A stretch of DNA of 22,470 bases from Bacteroidales bacterium (GCA_030017935.1 JASEGF010000006.1:1-22470), one strand, 5' to 3'; positions 8,247 to 16,578 are shown, numbered from the stretch's first letter. Translations and numbers: made by a program. The notes: generated from the sequence alone by a model not told the origin.

Positions 8247-9046
8247 ATGTCTGATTTATTAAATAATGTAAATTATTATAATTCCTTATCTGAAGAACAT
8301 AAAGTAGAGTTTATTGATAAGCTATATCAAATGCTCACAGCTGATGGGTTAAATGCATTAGACTACCAAGGTCTAAAAGCTCAAAGTGTCTCTCCACAAT
8401 GTCCCTATTGCAAAAGCACCCATATCAAGAAAAATGGTCACCAGCGAGACCATCAAATGTATAAATGCAAAAATTGCGGTAAGAACTTCCGTGAAACTAC
8501 TGGCACCATCGTCTACTACCTTCATAAAAAAGAATTAATGCTTAACTACCTTCGTTGTATGCTTGAGGGTAAAACTATAAGAGCATGTGCTAGAGAGGTT
8601 GGTATTAGTGTACCAACCAGTTTTAATTGGAGGCATAGAATTCTCTCTGCTTTAAAATCTTTAGGTGAAGAAATAAAATTTTCAAGCATTATTGAAACTG
8701 ATTTGCTTTTTCAAAAGCAAAATAAATAAAATTGATTCATTAACGGTAGGTTGTGTGAAAAACACTAAAGAGTTCAGAGATATTAATAAATATGATATTA
8801 AAAACTTTAGTTATCAAGTATGAAAAAGTGAAAACCAATATTTATCATCTAAAAATTGTAAAAAATGAAGAAGATAATTTAAAAAAAATATTGGATCAAT
8901 ATAAAAATATAACCCCTAAATATTTGCAATATTATTTAAAGTTTTATGTCCTTAAAAATAATTATTTGAGCGGCAATGTAAAAGCAGATATTGGTAGATT
9001 ATTAAATATAACACCTTCAGCCTCTATACCACCTAAAACATTATGA
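8247..9046 (+). pseudogene. Broken IS1595-like transposase
   Basis: Residues 1-152 of the frame from 8247 align without gaps to the transposase at 16596: zinc ribbon CPYC...CKNC (52, 55, 74, 77), CAREVGIS helix-turn-helix and WRH. Homology is lost at the first catalytic Asp (152), and that frame stops at 8727-8729. About 70 codons of the catalytic middle are missing. The next piece (EFRDINKYDIKNF, about 8740-8820) is in another frame. The last (IYHLKIVKNEEDNLKK...TPKYLQYYLKFY, about 8840-9010) is in a third frame, ending in the stop at 9044-9046. This means a deletion plus two frame changes. The copy has clearly diverged from the one at 16596, so it is an older or separate insertion. The downstream membrane-protein gene begins inside its last codons. 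Confidence 0.85.
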
Positions 9047-10548
9047 AAAATCTAAAAATAATAAAAAAGAAAAATAAGAGATTTCTTTTTTTAACTTGTT
9101 TTTTTATTTTTTTAGTCATTGTCCTTTTATCTATCACTTCATCTCGATGGACTAAAAAAACAGATTATCGCAATATAGCACATCTTTTTTCATCTATTAC
9201 TTTTGAGCAATGGGATAATGAGGGCGCAAAAAATTATTATTTTGCACCAGTGATCAGCTACAGTAATCCAGGTGATAAGTTTGTAGATATTTATCCTCGA
9301 GTATTTGATAGCCAAGGGAATAATTATTATTTATCTCATCCATCTGGTAGTTTTTTACTTTCATATTCTATATTAAAATTATTCCATTTACCTATTAATA
9401 ATTTGAGTTTACAAAAAATACTTTTCATTTATTTTATCATTTCTATAATAGGTATGATGATATTACTAAGTTTACTTTTTCAAAAAAATATTTCTATTAT
9501 TATTGGTACATTGATATATACTTTTCATCCATTAATATTATATAGTTTTACCTATTATCATTTTGCTGAAACTATAGGATTAGTATTTTTTATATGGGTT
9601 TTAGTTTTTCATTTATTGAATATTAAATTTCCTGATAATAAATTATATTTTATATTGCATAAAATATTGTTTTTCTGTTATTTATTAATAGATTGGATGG
9701 CATTGATTTATGCTATTTTTTATATATTTTATAATATTAAACAAAAGAATAAAAATGAAGCAATATTAGTGAGCAATTTGACAATTATTGCATATTTAAT
9801 GATTGTAATACAATATAGTAGCATCGGTGGGGTGAAGCCTTTTATTAATTCTATATGGATGAGATATATAGATAGAATAGGTATTTTTTCTAATATTTTG
9901 AATACAGATGGCTTATGGGCAGCTATCAATGAATTTTTTAGATTATTTTTTCAATGTATCTGGAATGTTTTAGAGGGAACAGGCAGCCTATTTATATTGA
10001 TAATTTTACCAATTATAAATAAAGCTAAAATATTCAAAAATAATACTACCTGGCAATTTATAATTAAATGGGTGTTTCTGCCAATATTAATATTTTCTAT
10101 TATTGTTTTTTCTGCTGTACTTACTCATTATATTTATATGGCAAAATTTGTTTTATTTATTACTTTAGCTACGACATTTGTTTGCGAAAAATACTTATTT
10201 ATTGATAATAAAAAATGGATACATCTAGGCTATATGATTATTTTTGTAATCACGATGCTATGGAGCTTGCATAAATATGCAGGCTTTTATAAATATGATA
10301 CCTACCAAGCTAATTTAGATAAACAAGCAAATATTTTAAAGACTGGTGCTAAACCTACAGATATTTGTGTTTATATTATAGCAGATAATCAAAACATAAA
10401 TGAACTTGTTTATGTATATTATACAGCTAAAAGGAATTTACTGTTTTTTCACAATATAAATGACTTTAACAATTGGTATGAAAACAATACAAATATTGAT
10501 TGTTTTTATATTTTTAATAATACTAAAAATATAATTGTTAATAAATAA
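9043..10548 (+). CDS. Unrecognised polytopic membrane protein (possibly GT-C-like)
   Basis: A 501-residue protein I do not recognise. A basic N-terminus (MKNLKIIKKKNKR) leads into a first membrane helix at about 14-32. A roughly 85-residue loop carries FEQWDNEGAKNYYFAPV and PRVFDSQGNNYYLSHPSGSF. Eight to ten membrane segments follow (about 125-410), and a soluble tail of about 85 residues completes it. One large loop after helix 1 with acidic residues, then many helices, is the general plan of GT-C lipid-linked sugar transferases, but no diagnostic motif is certain. The ATG overlaps the stop of the transposase remnant (ATGA), and no TAnnTTTG box was found just upstream. Its promoter may lie within the remnant, or the upstream region may have been displaced by the insertion. 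Confidence 0.7.
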   Translation: MKNLKIIKKKNKRFLFLTCFFIFLVIVLLSITSSRWTKKTDYRNIAHLFSSITFEQWDNEGAKNYYFAPVISYSNPGDKFVDIYPRVFDSQGNNYYLSHPSGSFLLSYSILKLFHLPINNLSLQKILFIYFIISIIGMMILLSLLFQKNISIIIGTLIYTFHPLILYSFTYYHFAETIGLVFFIWVLVFHLLNIKFPDNKLYFILHKILFFCYLLIDWMALIYAIFYIFYNIKQKNKNEAILVSNLTIIAYLMIVIQYSSIGGVKPFINSIWMRYIDRIGIFSNILNTDGLWAAINEFFRLFFQCIWNVLEGTGSLFILIILPIINKAKIFKNNTTWQFIIKWVFLPILIFSIIVFSAVLTHYIYMAKFVLFITLATTFVCEKYLFIDNKKWIHLGYMIIFVITMLWSLHKYAGFYKYDTYQANLDKQANILKTGAKPTDICVYIIADNQNINELVYVYYTAKRNLLFFHNINDFNNWYENNTNIDCFYIFNNTKNIIVNK

Positions 10549-10559
10549 AAATTTTTTTA

Positions 10560-10567
10560 TAAGTTTG
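10560..10567 (+). promoter_or_regulatory. -7 box (TAAGTTTG) for the DUF6580 / lpx run
   Basis: TAAGTTTG fits TAnnTTTG and ends 10 bases before the ATG at 10578, so the transcript would be almost leaderless. It is the only such box seen ahead of the run of genes ending at 15415. Confidence 0.5.
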
Positions 10568-10577
10568 CAAAAAAAAT

Positions 10578-11114
10578 ATGAGAAAAAATAATATTTTACA
10601 TTTTTTATTATTGTGTTTAGTAATAGTATTAGTAGTAGCGTATCGTTTTTTTAATTTTATTCCCAATTTTACGCCAATAGCAGCTTTGGCATTATTTAGT
10701 GGTTATGTTTTCAAAAATAAAAGATGGGCGATAGCTTTTCCGATAATTACTTTGTTTATAAGCGATCTAATTATTGGATTATATGATCCGATAGTTATGG
10801 TATTTACTTATCTGAGTTTTGTAATTATAGCTCTATTAGGGGCTAAGATGATTAAAAAACTTAAAATCTCTAATGTATTTATCTCTTCTCTCACAGCATC
10901 AGTTACATTTTTTATACTTTCTAATTTTGGTGTATGGCTGGGTGGTTGGTACAGCTATAGTTGGCAAGGATTGATAAATTGCTATACTTTGGCAATTCCA
11001 TTTTTCAGATATGAGGTTGTAGGCACTTTGTTATTCTCAGCTGTCATATTTACTATTTATAATTATATAATAAATCCAGTAGCAAATGCTCAAATGCAAA
11101 ATAAACAAATTTAA
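10578..11114 (+). CDS. DUF6580 family membrane protein (putative transporter component)
   Basis: A 178-residue membrane protein with five or six hydrophobic segments. It matches my recollection of the DUF6580 family: NFTPIAALALFSGYVFKNK near residues 28-47, FISDLIIGLYDP (about 60-71), and the signature SNFGVWLGGWYSYSW-GLINCYTLAIPFF (about 114-143). Members resemble small-ligand uptake S-components (ECF type), but no substrate is established. It precedes lpxD by 19 bases and may be cotranscribed with the lipid A genes, though a functional link is not implied. No riboswitch-sized leader is present to hint at a vitamin substrate. Confidence 0.75.
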   Translation: MRKNNILHFLLLCLVIVLVVAYRFFNFIPNFTPIAALALFSGYVFKNKRWAIAFPIITLFISDLIIGLYDPIVMVFTYLSFVIIALLGAKMIKKLKISNVFISSLTASVTFFILSNFGVWLGGWYSYSWQGLINCYTLAIPFFRYEVVGTLLFSAVIFTIYNYIINPVANAQMQNKQI

Positions 11115-11133
11115 TTTTTAATTTACACTACAT

Positions 11134-12198
11134 ATGAAACTATCAGTTAATGAATTAGCAAAATTACTTGATGGAGAGATAGAGGGTGATGAAGCGTTAG
11201 AGGTTTATAATATTAATAGAATAGAAAATGCACAAAATGGTGAGATAGCTTTTATTTTTGATTCTAAATTCGAAAAATTTATTTATAATACTAAAGCTAC
11301 TGCTTTGATAGTTTCTAAAGATGTAGTTTTGAGTGAGCCAGTGAAAACTACACTTATTCGAGTCGAAAATCCATATTTTTGTTTTCTAAAACTATTAAAT
11401 GTTATAGACTCTGAAAAAAGAAAAAATAAAAAAAATGGAATCTCAGAATTAGCATATATTAGTAAAGAAGCCAAAATAGGCAAGGGAGTATCTATAGGAC
11501 ACTATAGTATTGTAAATGATAATGCTACAGTAGGTGTTGAGACTATTATAAGAGAGCAAGTGTATATAGGTGAAAATGTACAAATTGGAAAAAATTGTTT
11601 AATATATCCACAAGTAGTAATATTGGATGATTGTAGAGTTGGAGATAATTGTATTATACATTCTGGCACAGTTATAGGTTCTGATGGTTTTGGCTTTTTA
11701 CCAATGAAAGATAATACTTTTCAAAAAATACCACAAATTGGTAATGTAGTAATAGAGAATAATGTAGAAATAGGAGCTAATGTAACAATAGATAGATCTA
11801 CTGTGGGATCTACACTAATTAAGCAAGGTACTAAATTAGACAATTTAATTCATATAGCACATAACGTAGAATTAGGTGAAAACAATGCAATGGCTGCACA
11901 ATGCGGTATAGCAGGATCTACAAAAATCGGTAATCATAATATGTTTGGCGGTCAAGTAGGTGTAGCTGGACATATAAATATAAAAAATAATAATCAAATA
12001 GCTGCGCAATCAGGTATAGCTAATAGTGTGGGTGATGGTGAACTATTAATGGGTTCACCTGCTATAGATGCTAAATTATTTAAAAGAAATTTTATTGCTT
12101 TTAAAGAATTAGCTGAGATTAGAAATAAAGTTTATAATTTAGAAAACCTCATAACAAAAAATTATAAAAATGATAAAACAAAAAACCCTAAAAAATGA
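11134..12198 (+). CDS. lpxD: UDP-3-O-acylglucosamine N-acyltransferase
   Basis: The third enzyme of lipid A synthesis, adding a 3-hydroxyacyl chain from ACP to the 2-amino group of UDP-3-O-acyl-glucosamine. It has 354 residues. The N-terminal uridine-binding domain (1 to about 100) is followed by a left-handed beta helix of hexapeptide repeats (for example IGKGVSIGHYSIV, IGENVQIGKNCLIYP). The active-site motif is HIAHNVELG, with His243 as the catalytic His and His280 in GQVGVAGH as the second conserved His. The C-terminal helix is short and lysine-rich. The last 29 bases overlap the start of lpxC/fabZ in another frame, which indicates coupled translation. The enzyme works as a cytoplasmic trimer. 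Confidence 0.95.
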   Translation: MKLSVNELAKLLDGEIEGDEALEVYNINRIENAQNGEIAFIFDSKFEKFIYNTKATALIVSKDVVLSEPVKTTLIRVENPYFCFLKLLNVIDSEKRKNKKNGISELAYISKEAKIGKGVSIGHYSIVNDNATVGVETIIREQVYIGENVQIGKNCLIYPQVVILDDCRVGDNCIIHSGTVIGSDGFGFLPMKDNTFQKIPQIGNVVIENNVEIGANVTIDRSTVGSTLIKQGTKLDNLIHIAHNVELGENNAMAAQCGIAGSTKIGNHNMFGGQVGVAGHINIKNNNQIAAQSGIANSVGDGELLMGSPAIDAKLFKRNFIAFKELAEIRNKVYNLENLITKNYKNDKTKNPKK

Positions 12199-13576
12199 AG
12201 TTACTATAGAGGGTAAAGGTGTACATATTGGTAAAAATGTACATTTATCACTTAAGCCTAATACAGAAAATAGTGGTATAATTTTTAAAAGGGTAGATAT
12301 AGAAAATAATAATACAATAAAAGCATTAGCAGATTATGCTTTAGATACTTTACGTGGCACTACTCTCACTAATAATGGCGTCACTATCCGTACTGTAGAA
12401 CATTTGTTAGCTGCTTTGGTGGCTCTAGATATAGATAATGTGTTGATAGAAATGGATAATGAAGAAGTACCTATACTAGAAGGTAATTCATATGGTTTTA
12501 TTGATGCTATTAAAAAACAATCAGAGGTAATAGAGCAAAATGCAGAAAGAAAATATTATAATATAACATCGAGCTTATCATTTTATGATAAAGATAAAGA
12601 TTCAGAATATTGGTTGATGCCCGACGATACTTATAAATTAACTGTAATGATAGACTATAATAAAGATGTTTTGCCTCCACAATATGCTGTATTGAATGAT
12701 ATGAAAGATTTCGAACGAGAAATTTCTCGTTCTAGAACTTTCGTTTTTTTATCTGAGATAGAAGAATTAATCCAAAATGGACTCATTAAAGGTGGAGACT
12801 TGAATAGTGGTGTAGTGATAGTAGATAAAGATCTACCTGAAGAAAAAATAAATTTTTTTAAAGAATATTTCAATATTCATAATATCAATATTATAGATAA
12901 AGGTATTCTAAACAATACTGGTTTTTATTTTGCTAATGAGCCTGCCAGACATAAATTACTAGATGTTGTAGGAGATTTAGCTCTTGTTGGTTATAGATTT
13001 AATGGTCATTTGATTGCAAATAAACCAGGTCACAAATCAAATGTAGAATTTGCTAAACTTATAAGAGAACATATTAAAAAAGAAGCTAAAAAAACCCCAG
13101 TATCAAATTTAGATTTGAATAAAGAACCTGTTTTTGATATAGAAGCTATAAAACGTTTCATGCCACATCGTTATCCTTTTTTATTAGTTGATAAAATAAT
13201 AGAAAAAGGAGAAAATTATATTATAGGAGTCAAAAATGTTACTTATAATGAAGCACATTTTTTAGGACATTTTCCTAAAGAAGCTGTAATGCCAGGTGTA
13301 TTATTGGTAGAAGCAATGGCTCAGACAGGAGGGATGTTGATATTATCTGATTTACCTGATCCAGAGAATTATATTACTTATTTTCTTTCTATCAAAGATG
13401 TAAAGTTTAGACATAAAGTAGTACCTGGAGATACCGTAGTATTTTATTTAGAATTAACAACGCCTATTAGAAGGGGAATAGTAAATATGAAAGGCAAAGC
13501 ATATGTAGGCGAAAGAGTTGTAACTGAGGCTGAGATGATGGCACAAATAGTAAAAATGGAAAATCCTTATTTATAG
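12170..13576 (+). CDS. lpxC/fabZ: Bifunctional LpxC deacetylase / FabZ dehydratase
   Basis: A 468-residue natural fusion characteristic of Bacteroidota. Residues 1 to about 305 are UDP-3-O-acyl-GlcNAc deacetylase, the committed step of lipid A synthesis: Glu77-His78 in TVEHLLAA, zinc ligands His261 and Asp265 in ARHKLLDVVGD, and His288 in GHKSN. Residues from about 320 are 3-hydroxyacyl-ACP dehydratase: MPHRYPFLLVD, then LGHFPKEAVMPGVLLVEAMAQ with catalytic His367 and Glu381. All key residues are present in both halves. The gene starts inside lpxD (29-base overlap). In many Bacteroidota lpxA follows directly; here a peptide transporter follows after 24 bases instead. Confidence 0.96.
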   Translation: MIKQKTLKNEVTIEGKGVHIGKNVHLSLKPNTENSGIIFKRVDIENNNTIKALADYALDTLRGTTLTNNGVTIRTVEHLLAALVALDIDNVLIEMDNEEVPILEGNSYGFIDAIKKQSEVIEQNAERKYYNITSSLSFYDKDKDSEYWLMPDDTYKLTVMIDYNKDVLPPQYAVLNDMKDFEREISRSRTFVFLSEIEELIQNGLIKGGDLNSGVVIVDKDLPEEKINFFKEYFNIHNINIIDKGILNNTGFYFANEPARHKLLDVVGDLALVGYRFNGHLIANKPGHKSNVEFAKLIREHIKKEAKKTPVSNLDLNKEPVFDIEAIKRFMPHRYPFLLVDKIIEKGENYIIGVKNVTYNEAHFLGHFPKEAVMPGVLLVEAMAQTGGMLILSDLPDPENYITYFLSIKDVKFRHKVVPGDTVVFYLELTTPIRRGIVNMKGKAYVGERVVTEAEMMAQIVKMENPYL

Positions 13577-13600
13577 AAAAACCCCAAAACAAAAATAGAT

Positions 13601-15415
13601 ATGTTTAAGAATCATCCAAAAGGTTTAGTAATCGCTTTTTTTTCTAATATGGGAGAGCGATTTGGCTTTTACACAATGATGGCCATTTTAGTTTTATTTC
13701 TACAAGCTAAATTTGGTTTATCTGCTGAGAGCGCAGGAAGTATATATAGCTGGTTCTATTTTGCTATTTATGCTTTAGCGTTAGTAGGCGGTATAATAGC
13801 TGATTCAACCAAACGTTACAAGTTAGTTGTATTAGTTGGTTTAATAGTTATGCTTTTAGGTTATGTTATGATGGCTGTTCCGGGAACTACCCTGGCAATA
13901 GCAATTACTGGTTTAATGATAATAGCTCTTGGTAATGGCCTTTTTAAAGGTAATTTACAAGCTATTGTTGGTCAACTATATGATGATCCTAAGTATGAGT
14001 CCTTACGCGATACTGGTTATTTACTTTTTTATATGGGAATTAATATTGGTGCTTTTTTTGCACCTTTTGCAGCTACAGGTATTAGAAATTGGTTTTTAAA
14101 AATCAATGGTTTCTTACATGATGCTTCACTTCCTTCAATGTGTCATGCTTACATAGATGGACAAAGTTTAGATATAGCAAAATTCCAAGATCTTGCAAAT
14201 AGTGTATCTAGTGCTCCCGTTACAGATTTATCTGCTTTTGCTCATCAGTATATAGATGTGTTTTCTAAAGGTTATAATTATGCTTTTGGAATAGCTGCAT
14301 TAGCTATGATAGTTTCATTATTAATCTTTCTATTTTATCAAAAAAACTTACCAGATGCTAGGAAAATTCAAAAAGAGCAAAAAGCAAAAGAAGCTCAAGA
14401 GCACAAAGAAACTACTCCAGTAGCTTCATTTCCTATTAAAAATTTAATTTATGCTATCATATCTTTTGTAGTATTATTAGGAATATTTTGGTTTGCAATG
14501 GGCAACATTGATATAGGTTTCGCAGTTGCATTGTTTGGTGGTTTCATTACATATATAATCTTATCGGCTACTCCAGAAGAAAAACCAAAAATCACTTCTT
14601 TAGTATTAGTATTTTTTGTAGTAATATTTTTCTGGATGTCTTTCCATCAGAACGGATTAACACTTACACTTTTTGCACGTGATTATATTTTCAAAGAAGT
14701 AGGGCCTTTCACAGCATTATTCTTTGATTTGAAATCACTATTTTCAATAATTTTAGCTATTTCTGGTATAGTAATGATATTTACCTCAAAAAAATTACTC
14801 AATAAAGTAATTGCTGCAGTATTTTTCATTGGTTTTGGATACTTAACTTATTATTTTTATCAAATGAATGCTGGTAAAATGGTACCTATAGCTCCTGAAC
14901 TTTTCCAATCTTTTAATCCTTTATTCATAGTAGCACTAACATTCCCTATAAATGGTTTATTTAGCTGGCTTAGGAGTAAAGGTAAAGAACCATCTACTCC
15001 AAGAAAAATTGGTATAGGAATGTTTATAGCAGCTATAGGCTATGTCATTATGATATTATCTTCGACAAATTTAACATCTCCAAGTGATATAGCACAATCA
15101 GGTATTACTGATTACAATAGAGTCTCCCCATATTGGTTAATTTCTACATACTTAACATTGACTGTAGCTGAATTATTCTTAAGTCCTATGGGCTTATCAT
15201 TCGTATCAAAAGTAGCACCTAAGAGATTCCAAGGTTTAATGCAAGGTGGTTGGTTATTAACTACAGCCGTTGGCAATAAACTTTTATTCCTTGGTACTTA
15301 TTTTTGGGAAAGAGTGGAACTATGGCAATTATGGTTAATATTTGTATGTGTTTGTGTATTTTCTGGCCTTTTGATTTTTGCTTTAATGAAAAGATTAGAA
15401 AAAGCAACAAACTGA
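13601..15415 (+). CDS. POT/PTR2 family proton-coupled peptide transporter
   Basis: A 604-residue inner-membrane transporter of the POT (PTR2) branch of the major facilitator superfamily, with about 14 hydrophobic segments. The family helix-1 motif ExxERFxYY appears as NMGERFGFY (residues 16-24), so its first glutamate is Asn; this form matches what I recall from Bacteroidales relatives. FKGNLQAIVGQLY (about 111-123) and the YLLFYMGINIGAFFAPF stretch fit the PTR2 signature region. There is a long hydrophilic insert at about 170-225 and a charged lysine/glutamate loop at about 250-270. It follows lpxC/fabZ by 24 bases, probably on the same transcript, and ends just before a strong terminator. 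Di- and tripeptides are the likely substrate. Confidence 0.88.
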   Translation: MFKNHPKGLVIAFFSNMGERFGFYTMMAILVLFLQAKFGLSAESAGSIYSWFYFAIYALALVGGIIADSTKRYKLVVLVGLIVMLLGYVMMAVPGTTLAIAITGLMIIALGNGLFKGNLQAIVGQLYDDPKYESLRDTGYLLFYMGINIGAFFAPFAATGIRNWFLKINGFLHDASLPSMCHAYIDGQSLDIAKFQDLANSVSSAPVTDLSAFAHQYIDVFSKGYNYAFGIAALAMIVSLLIFLFYQKNLPDARKIQKEQKAKEAQEHKETTPVASFPIKNLIYAIISFVVLLGIFWFAMGNIDIGFAVALFGGFITYIILSATPEEKPKITSLVLVFFVVIFFWMSFHQNGLTLTLFARDYIFKEVGPFTALFFDLKSLFSIILAISGIVMIFTSKKLLNKVIAAVFFIGFGYLTYYFYQMNAGKMVPIAPELFQSFNPLFIVALTFPINGLFSWLRSKGKEPSTPRKIGIGMFIAAIGYVIMILSSTNLTSPSDIAQSGITDYNRVSPYWLISTYLTLTVAELFLSPMGLSFVSKVAPKRFQGLMQGGWLLTTAVGNKLLFLGTYFWERVELWQLWLIFVCVCVFSGLLIFALMKRLEKATN

Positions 15416-15435
15416 TAATTATAAAAATTTAATTT

Positions 15436-15470
15436 AAAAAGGGCTGATAAGATATTTATCAGCCCTTTTT
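15436..15470. terminator. Strong bidirectional intrinsic terminator
   Basis: A perfect 15-bp stem (AAAAAGGGCTGATAA at 15436-15450 with TTATCAGCCCTTTTT at 15456-15470) surrounds a 5-base loop and gives a T-run on either strand. It lies 20 bases after the POT stop and also downstream of pnuC on the minus strand, so it can serve both convergent transcripts. Confidence 0.9.
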
Positions 15471-15494
15471 AATTTTATAATAACTTGTAAATTG

Positions 15495-15502
15495 CAAAGT
15501 TA
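15495..15502 (-). promoter_or_regulatory. Orphan minus-strand -7 box (TAACTTTG)
   Basis: The reverse strand reads TAACTTTG. Transcription from it would begin near 15488 and meet the hairpin terminator within about 50 bases, with no coding frame between. This could be a tiny RNA or a chance match. Confidence 0.25.
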
Positions 15503-15595
15503 AAAATAAGATAAAATTAAAATGTCAAAGAATTTTTTATTAATAAAACCTATATTGCAATAAATAGTATTCATCATCAATTATATATTAATCAA

Positions 15596-16192
15596 TCAAC
15601 CATTTTCTAAAGTTCTCAATTCACGCTTCCATTGAAAATATCCTACAATTGCTAACAATGTGAGTATAATAAATAAAATAGTAGTAGGATATAATTGTTT
15701 ATAAATATATAGAGCCACACTGGTAGCGTCCACGACAATCCAAATAAGCCAATTTTCTATTTTTTTTCTAGCAAGCATCCAAGTAGCTACGAAACTTAAA
15801 GAAGTAGTGAAAGAATCCCACCAGGGGACATTACTATCTGTAAATTTTTTAAGAATGAAACCAATTATAAAAAATGACAAAGCTGAAATAAAAGCAATTA
15901 ATAGCCAAGATTTTAAATCTTTTATTTTGCTAATGGGAATTGTTTTTTTATCCTTATTATTATTCCCTGATAGCCAAACATATAATCCGTAAATAGACAT
16001 GACCACATAATAAAATTGCATGCTCATGTCTGCATATAATTTAGCTGAAAAATAGATTATAATGTACATAGAAGAAACCACTAAACTGATAACCCAATAG
16101 AATGGTTTTACTTTAATTTGGAAATAAATAGCAATAATACCAAGAGTAGCTGCTATTATCTCAATCCAATGCAAGTAAATGTTGTTTAACAA
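15596..16192 (-). CDS. PnuC-family vitamin transporter, probably thiamine (PnuT-like)
   Basis: A 198-residue inner-membrane protein with about seven hydrophobic segments of the PnuC family. N-terminal IAATLGIIAIYFQIKVKPFYWVISLVVS and C-terminal ENWLIWIVVDATSVALYIYKQLYPTTILF...GYFQWKREL match the paired conserved regions of the family. PnuC proteins are facilitators for vitamin precursors whose substrate (nicotinamide riboside, thiamine or riboflavin) is usually inferred from neighbours. The gene 14 bases upstream encodes a thiamine-binding-type protein, which favours thiamine. No NAD-pathway gene is adjacent. The two genes form an operon from the promoter at 16480-16487. Confidence 0.85.
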   Translation of the reverse strand: MLNNIYLHWIEIIAATLGIIAIYFQIKVKPFYWVISLVVSSMYIIIYFSAKLYADMSMQFYYVVMSIYGLYVWLSGNNNKDKKTIPISKIKDLKSWLLIAFISALSFFIIGFILKKFTDSNVPWWDSFTTSLSFVATWMLARKKIENWLIWIVVDATSVALYIYKQLYPTTILFIILTLLAIVGYFQWKRELRTLENG

Positions 16193-16206
16193 AATTAATT
16201 TAAAAT

Positions 16207-16470
16207 TTAATCAATAGGAGGAGTATAACTATCTAGACAAGCATTAGCAATTTTCATTACAAAAAGAGAATCTGGATTAGAAAATGCATTTTTAATTTCA
16301 GTAGTTAGAATATTCATTACAATATCATATTCACCAAAAATTTGAGTACTCATGCCATTGGTAGTGATTTTAATTTGTTCATAAGAACGAAGAGCCCTTA
16401 AGAAATTTTCTATAAGAACTAAATAATTGTTAGATAGGGGATAATAACTAATTTCGACAGAGGTTTTCAT
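16207..16470 (-). CDS. YkoF/MTH1187-like thiamine-binding protein
   Basis: A compact 87-residue protein without a signal peptide. MKTSVEISYYPL at the start, then NGMSTQIFGEYDIVMNILTTEIKNAF at about 38-63, resembles the YkoF / MTH1187 superfamily (PF01910-like) of ferredoxin-fold proteins, which bind thiamine or hydroxymethylpyrimidine. The GMSTQ-FG-YD-VM pattern is the main basis for the call. It is the first gene of a two-gene operon with a PnuC-family transporter, and each supports a thiamine role for the other. The leader is only a few bases long, so there is no room for a TPP riboswitch directly upstream. Confidence 0.65.
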   Translation of the reverse strand: MKTSVEISYYPLSNNYLVLIENFLRALRSYEQIKITTNGMSTQIFGEYDIVMNILTTEIKNAFSNPDSLFVMKIANACLDSYTPPID

Positions 16471-16479
16471 TTTTTTTCA

Positions 16480-16487
16480 CAAAGTTA
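16480..16487 (-). promoter_or_regulatory. -7 box (TAACTTTG) for the thiamine-binding/PnuC operon
   Basis: The minus strand reads TAACTTTG ending 10 bases before the ATG at 16470, leaving a leader of about 3 nt. The operon is nearly leaderless. Confidence 0.55.
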
Positions 16488-16540
16488 AAAAAAAATGGGT
16501 AATTGGAAATTTTCATTTTTTTAATGTATAAATCAATTAA

Positions 16541-16554
16541 TGATATTAATATCA
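16541..16554. promoter_or_regulatory. 14-bp perfect palindrome upstream of the transposase
   Basis: TGATATTAATATCA is a perfect palindrome 17 bases before the TATATTTG box, where a -33 element or an operator would lie. It could be a binding site for the transposase or a host repressor; AT-rich chance is also possible. Confidence 0.35.
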
Positions 16555-16570
16555 TATTAAAATTATTATG

Positions 16571-16578
16571 TATATTTG
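16571..16578 (+). promoter_or_regulatory. -7 box (TATATTTG) for the transposase; decides its start
   Basis: TATATTTG fits TAnnTTTG and ends 17 bases before ATG 16596. The frame is open further upstream to an ATG at 16503, but that start would precede the promoter and add 31 residues absent from the other copy. Confidence 0.6.

Noticed and set aside
8792..9046. The 84-codon frame after the broken transposase as a separate small gene
   Set aside because: From about residue 17 it aligns to the C-terminal third of the transposase at 16596 (IYH..., TPKYLQYYLKFY), so it is a fragment of the same dead element.
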